From NCBI RefSeq assembly GCF_002939705.1, contig NZ_MDCB01000006.1:124898-188897 (forward strand): DNA of 64,000 bases. Direction: 5' to 3'. This DNA comes from Xanthomonas albilineans (GTDB taxonomy: Bacteria; Pseudomonadota; Gammaproteobacteria; Xanthomonadales; Xanthomonadaceae). Of this stretch, positions 61,801-64,000 are shown piece after piece; the stretch's first letter is position 1; the number at the start of each line of letters is the position of its first letter. The notes beneath the pieces were generated by a model. It saw only the letters and a list, made by a program, of their open reading frames with translations. It searched no databases and had not been told where the DNA came from. A program made the translations under genes and the position numbers.

Positions 61801-64000
61801 GGCCCATCCAGCGCTCCAGCGTCGCATGCTCGAACAGCGCCGTGGCATAGGTCAGACTGCCGATGATCCCTGCTTCGCTTTCGGCCAACGACAACGACAA
61901 GTCGAACTGCGCACTCGTCTGAGACGTGCCCAGCCCACTGGCCTGAAGCTCACCAATATCCAGTTTGCCCTGCGGCGTGTTCTGCCACGCGAACATCACC
62001 TGAAACAACGGCGTATGCGCCAGGCTGCGTGGCGGTTGCACTAATTCCACCACCTGTTCGAACGGAATGTCCTGATGCACCTGCGCTTGCAGCGCACGTT
62101 CTTTCACCGACGCCAGTAACTGTGCCAGCGTCGGCGAGCCGGACAATTCCACCCGCAACGCCAGCGTGTTGACGAAGAAGCCGATCAGCCCCTCGGTCTC
62201 CGAGCGGCCACGATTGGCCACAGGACTGCCGATCACCACATCGTCCTGACCAGACAGACGTGACAGCAGCATCGCCCAACTCGCCAGGAGCGTCATATAC
62301 ATCGTCAGGCCGTGCCGCTGGCTCAGCGTCTTCAGCGCCTGTGCCTGCTGCTGACCGACGACCACCTCCAGCGTTGCGCCTGCATGGTCCTGCCTGAACG
62401 GACGCGAACGATCCGTCGGCAGTTCAAGCAGCACCGGCGCACCGGACAGTGTCTCGCGCCAGTAATTGGCCTGCTGCTGCAATACCTCACCAGCCAGCCA
62501 TTGCCGCTGCCAGTTTGCATAATCGGCGTACTGGATCGGCAACGGCGGTAGCGGATCGGCTTCGCCATATGCAAAAGCCCGATACAGCACGCTCAGCTCG
62601 TTGATCAAAATCCCCATCGACCACCCGTCCGAGACGATGTGGTGCATGGTCACGAAGAGAACATGTTCGTCGTGGGCGAGCTGTACCAGCACGCCACGGA
62701 TCAGCGGGCCGCGTTCCAGCGCGAAGGGTGCCTGCGCTTCCTCGGCCAATAACCGTTCCAATGCCGTTTCGCGATCTTGCACATCACACAGATCGTGAAC
62801 GATCAAATGGAAGCCAATGTCCTCGACCGCAATCTGCTGCAATGCTTGACCATCGATCAACGCGAAGGTCGTACGCAGCGATGCATGCCGAGCCACGATG
62901 CGATCCAGCGCACGTTGCAGCGCCTGCGTCTCCAACGCCCCACGCAACCGCAGGCCACCGCTGATGTGATATGCCTGACTGACACCCTCGAACTGCGACA
63001 AGAACCAGAGCCGTTGCTGCGCAAACGACAGCAACCGGGGTGCATCCGGTTCCATGGGCTTGATCGGCGGCAACACTGCAGAAGACGAAGACATCACGCA
63101 CGCGGCAAGTTGCTGCAACGTCGAATGCGCAAACAGCTCCGCCACGCCGATCTCGGCTGCCAACTCCTGACGCAAACGCGACGCGACCCGCACCGCCAGC
63201 AACGAATGTCCGCCGAGAGCGAAGAAGTCGTCGTGCCGCCCGATCGTTTCCAGACCCAGTAGGTCACTCCAGATCGCGGCAATAGATTGTTCGATTTCTC
63301 CCTGCGGTACTTCATATGCATGCGCCGCATAGGCAGCCCCATCCGGTGCGGGCAATGCCTTGCGATCCAGCTTGCCGTTCGGGGTCAGGGGCAGGCGATC
63401 CAATTGCACATAGGCGGCTGGGACCATGTAGTCCGGCAACACATCCGATAGCCAACTACGCAAGGACTCCGCAGTCGGAGTTACGGACGTCGCCGCATCG
63501 ACACCGACCCAATACGCCACCAGCCGCTTGTCGTCGCCTGCATCCATCTCCAGCGCCACCACTACGCACTCGCGCACATCCGCATGCGCGCTCAGCCGCG
63601 CTTCGATCTCGCCCAACTCGATGCGGAAACCGCGGATCTTGACCTGATGATCGTTGCGTCCGACAAACTCGATCGTCCCGTCGGCACGCCAGCGCCCCAG
63701 ATCGCCAGTGCGGTACATCCGTGCCGTCGGATCAGTACTGAACGGATCTGTAAGGAAGCGTTCTGCTGTCAAGTCGTCGCGGTTCAGATATCCACGCGTG
63801 ACACCTGCACCGCCAATATAGATTTCCCCCATGACGCCCACCGGCACAGGCTGTCGATACTTGTCCAGCAAATAAAACTGCGTATTTGCCAAAGGCTTGC
63901 CGATATGCTCCACAAAACCATCGTGACGCGCCATCGACACCCAACTCGAATACGTCGTGGTTTCCGATGGCCCGTACAGATTGCATAGGCGTTCGACTTG
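55847..64000 (-). CDS. Nonribosomal peptide synthetase, C-terminal modules (5'-partial)
   Basis: The open frame runs to the window edge; about 2,717 residues are visible. Order from the N-terminal side: A domain (partial, from its NLYGPSETTTYSS block), PCP (GGHSLL, Ser codon 63203-63205), C domain with HHIVSDGWS (62617-62646, LCL type), A domain, PCP (Ser 60038-60040), C domain with PLAPLQEGIFFHHLLQRKGD and HHLALDHTT (dual C/E type), A domain, PCP (Ser 56786-56788), TE (GWSFGG at 56403-56420). The specificity code of the last A domain reads DAWQFGLIDK, a Gln code by memory. The middle one reads DALLLGCTI(K), which I do not recognise. The TE closes the assembly line. Confidence 0.93.
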   Translation of the reverse strand, partial: QVERLCNLYGPSETTTYSSWVSMARHDGFVEHIGKPLANTQFYLLDKYRQPVPVGVMGEIYIGGAGVTRGYLNRDDLTAERFLTDPFSTDPTARMYRTGDLGRWRADGTIEFVGRNDHQVKIRGFRIELGEIEARLSAHADVRECVVVALEMDAGDDKRLVAYWVGVDAATSVTPTAESLRSWLSDVLPDYMVPAAYVQLDRLPLTPNGKLDRKALPAPDGAAYAAHAYEVPQGEIEQSIAAIWSDLLGLETIGRHDDFFALGGHSLLAVRVASRLRQELAAEIGVAELFAHSTLQQLAACVMSSSSAVLPPIKPMEPDAPRLLSFAQQRLWFLSQFEGVSQAYHISGGLRLRGALETQALQRALDRIVARHASLRTTFALIDGQALQQIAVEDIGFHLIVHDLCDVQDRETALERLLAEEAQAPFALERGPLIRGVLVQLAHDEHVLFVTMHHIVSDGWSMGILINELSVLYRAFAYGEADPLPPLPIQYADYANWQRQWLAGEVLQQQANYWRETLSGAPVLLELPTDRSRPFRQDHAGATLEVVVGQQQAQALKTLSQRHGLTMYMTLLASWAMLLSRLSGQDDVVIGSPVANRGRSETEGLIGFFVNTLALRVELSGSPTLAQLLASVKERALQAQVHQDIPFEQVVELVQPPRSLAHTPLFQVMFAWQNTPQGKLDIGELQASGLGTSQTSAQFDLSLSLAESEAGIIGSLTYATALFEHATLERWMGHWQHLLDAMVAEDAEDQVVDRLPLLGEAERKQMLMEWNTTAADYPRDACVHELFESQVERTPSAIAVVQGKVSLTYAELNARANRLAHYLGELGVRPGDRVAICVQRSVEIVVALLAVLKAGGAYVPLDPAYPLERLTYILADCDAVRVLAVRDSILPEPLEVLRVNIDDAAVNAVESDNPGLRPHGSTSAYVMYTSGSTGLPKGVEIPHRGINRLVLNNGYLSFHPSDRIAFAANPSFDATTLEVWGALLNGARLVVIEADVLLSPVRLAEVIECEGISILLLAAGLFHQCADKMKEGFCHLRYLLAGGDALDPSVVAKVLDGDSPQHFLNCYGPTEITTIAATYEVVEIDDGLRSLPIGRPIANTQIYILDGYGAPVPIGVVGELYIGGDGVARGYLNRDELTAERFLADPFNDDPMARMYRSGDLGRWRADGIIEFVGRNDHQVKVRGFRIELGEIEARLNAHVDVRECVVVALEDATGTDKRLVAYWVGAEGIDAQTLRSWLSDALPDYMVPAAYVQLDRLPLTPNGKLDRKALPAPDGSAYAAHVYEAPQGAIEQSIAEIWRDLLGLEKIGRHDNFFALGGHSLLAVTLTERMRKHGLQADLRTLFATPTLAALAAASGAVSVSVPPNAIALDSAVITPEMLPLVALTQQQIDVIVTMTSGGCGNIQDIYPLAPLQEGIFFHHLLQRKGDAYLLPNLIAFDSRSRLDKFVDALQHVIDRHDILRTAVVWEGLAAPVQVVWRRASLVIEEVCLEQADGDVAAQLQSRFDPRHWRMDVRQAPLMRGFVAHDPASGRWLMQLLSHHLALDHTTLEIVLEEVKRHMFGEADSLPAPLPFRNFVAQALLGVSREEHEAYFRSMFGDVDEPCAPFGLLDVQGDGSDVEQVRLELPDRLSAMLRSQARELGVSVASLFHLAWAQVVARATGHARVVFGTVLFGRMQGGAGADRALGVFINTLPLRIEIDGSSVVESVREVQQGLAALLRHEHAPLSLVQRCSGVPAPAPLFTSLLNYRHSGHAEDDAAAMAWEGVQTLSSQERTNYPLGVSVDDVGSGFVVEVQSQRPQAPERICVFLVNALEGLADALAHAPETAVRALDVLPEAERHQVLTQWNETAADYPCDVCVHELFEAQVLRDPSAVAVVHGEASLTYSELNAQANRLAHYLRELGVRPDERVAICVQRSVEMVVALLAVLKAGGAYVPLDPAYPSERLVYMQADCGAVAVLTDAASRSLVEDSAAAAVIVDLQADRERWGHLPDSNPDRHANGLTARHLVYVIYTSGSTGTPKGVMIEHRHLCNHVLWQGALFGFSSEDRVLQRTSTSFDASGWEIWTTLSYGASIILTSAEDAKNVEAMVRIINEMGVTIVQLVPSILLAIFEYFQDNIPFRCRYLFCGGERISSFLAFRAQKMVSHGVINLYGPTEATIDATAFKYEGASCVGTTPIGRPIANTRIYILDGQGAPVPIGVVGELYIGGDGVGRGYLNRDDLTAERFLADPFNIDPTARMYRTGDLGRWRVDGMIEFVGRNDHQVKLRGFRVELGEIEARLSVHADVRECVVVAVEDAAGSDKRLVAYWVGAEGVDAADLRSWLSDVLPDYMVPAAYVQLDRLPLNPNGKLDRKALPAPDSTAYAARAYEAPQGAIEQTIAAIWSDLLEPETIGRHDNFFALGGHSLLAVQVVSRLKQAGVEISMGDLFAHPDIISLAAHFQKGECEDARDGLIPFREEGSEPPLFLIYDISGHAMYGMEIEKFLRAGIPVYGVEYPEGSSVHSMQGMAAQAIERIRRVQPSGPYRLAGWSFGGVVAYEMANQLIKADMQVEFLGLLDTMNFSSDVRLKEMIASFSGVEGGDVIRRVLSVESVGMENETEEFNEIVNFCKQMFLSPEQMKETEQMMQSEILDYTMCAEFMKSAIEYDVPSIPIRVHLFEASHAAMVRPLQQSPLQSWQGILPKDSICHIQVPGTHQSMVKPPHVEILSVALAEAIRNA
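55880..56640 (-). other. NRPS thioesterase domain
   Basis: Type I TE of the NRPS: LIYDISGHAMYGMEIEKF, the nucleophile elbow GWSFGG, LGLLDTMNF with the likely Asp, and VPGTHQSMV with the likely His. It releases the finished peptide by hydrolysis or cyclisation. The DNA is distinctly more AT-rich than the neighbouring modules. Confidence 0.9.
56800..57477 (-). repeat. NRPS near-identical block, copy 1 (A7-A10/PCP)
   Basis: DNA coding GELYIGGDG through YMVPAAYVQLDRLPL and the PCP start is nearly identical to copies 2 and 3. Sharp boundary at about 57477 where the sequence becomes AT-richer. Confidence 0.8.
58150..58470 (-). repeat. NRPS near-identical block, C-A linker/A1-A2, copy 1
   Basis: DNA coding VCVHELFE through QRSVEMVVALLAVLKAGGAY and VPLDPAYPSERL closely matches 61385-61700. 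Confidence 0.75.
60045..60731 (-). repeat. NRPS near-identical block, copy 2 (A7-A10/PCP)
   Basis: Same block as 56800-57477. Stretches such as the segment coding DRLPLTPNGKLDRKALPAP repeat almost base for base. The boundary is at about 60731. Confidence 0.8.
61385..61700 (-). repeat. NRPS near-identical block, C-A linker/A1-A2, copy 2
   Basis: Partner of 58150-58470; same protein segment in the middle module. Confidence 0.75.
63210..63830 (-). repeat. NRPS near-identical block, copy 3 (A7-A10/PCP)
   Basis: Same block as copies 1 and 2. Similarity weakens beyond 63830, where the partial A domain diverges (GVMGEIYIGGAGV). Confidence 0.75.

Overview
The window reads as chromosome of a GC-rich gammaproteobacterium of the Xanthomonas group (Xanthomonadaceae). 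The evidence is the cell-shape block mreBCD-mrdA-rodA, a GH28 polygalacturonase beside an AcvB/VirJ-type hydrolase, the recG-ridA-spoT-rpoZ-gmk-yicC block, the zapA-6S RNA-5-FCL block and a large NRPS gene. I cannot fix the species.

Layout. (1) About 1-7399 is the right-hand part of a Tn7/Tn5053-type transposon. A DDE transposase (TniA/TnsB-like, 5' end outside the window), an AAA+ ATPase (TniB/TnsC-like) and a TniQ protein lie on the + strand. A convergent three-gene cassette follows: D12 adenine methyltransferase, ParB/Srx-domain protein, and a 575-aa protein whose layout recalls Tn7 TnsE. The element appears to end with 5'-TGT inside the last codons of lipA, leaving LipA with a foreign tail and placing the TnsE-like gene 22 nt behind the lipB-lipA operon. 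(2) 7348-23061, almost all on the - strand: lipoate synthesis (ybeD-lipB-lipA) and the cell-wall machinery (dacC, rlpA, mltB, rodA, mrdA, mreD, mreC, mreB), interrupted by a pectinase/AcvB pair. (3) 23319-25287: a PfkB sugar kinase, two IS3 transposase tails joined back to back, and an AT-rich orphan gene for a small secreted protein. (4) 25440-32397, - strand: recG, ridA, spoT, rpoZ, gmk, yicC. (5) 32661-39579, + strand: rph, rdgB, hemW, a DUF1631 gene translationally coupled to a PilZ gene, and a pepQ-type prolidase. (6) 39616-52766: pepP/ygfB, a PAS-GGDEF-EAL protein, a zapB-like/zapA pair, 6S RNA, 5-FCL, an EVE protein, rpiA, a DUF192 lipoprotein, a SirB1 protein, rubredoxin, thiE, hemL, an argD-type aminotransferase and a glyoxalase. 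(7) 52918-55638: a small kinase-fold protein and a DedA-PAP2-LssY membrane protein. (8) 55847-64000: the 3' part of an NRPS gene on the - strand, running off the window, with domain order A(partial)-PCP-C-A-PCP-C(dual C/E)-A-PCP-TE. The last A domain carries a Gln-type code, and the selectivity cores look swapped into a nearly identical scaffold.

The two most unusual regions are the transposon cassette with its lipA junction, and the mosaic NRPS. The remainder is ordinary housekeeping with tight overlaps (ATGA/GTGA) that mark operons.
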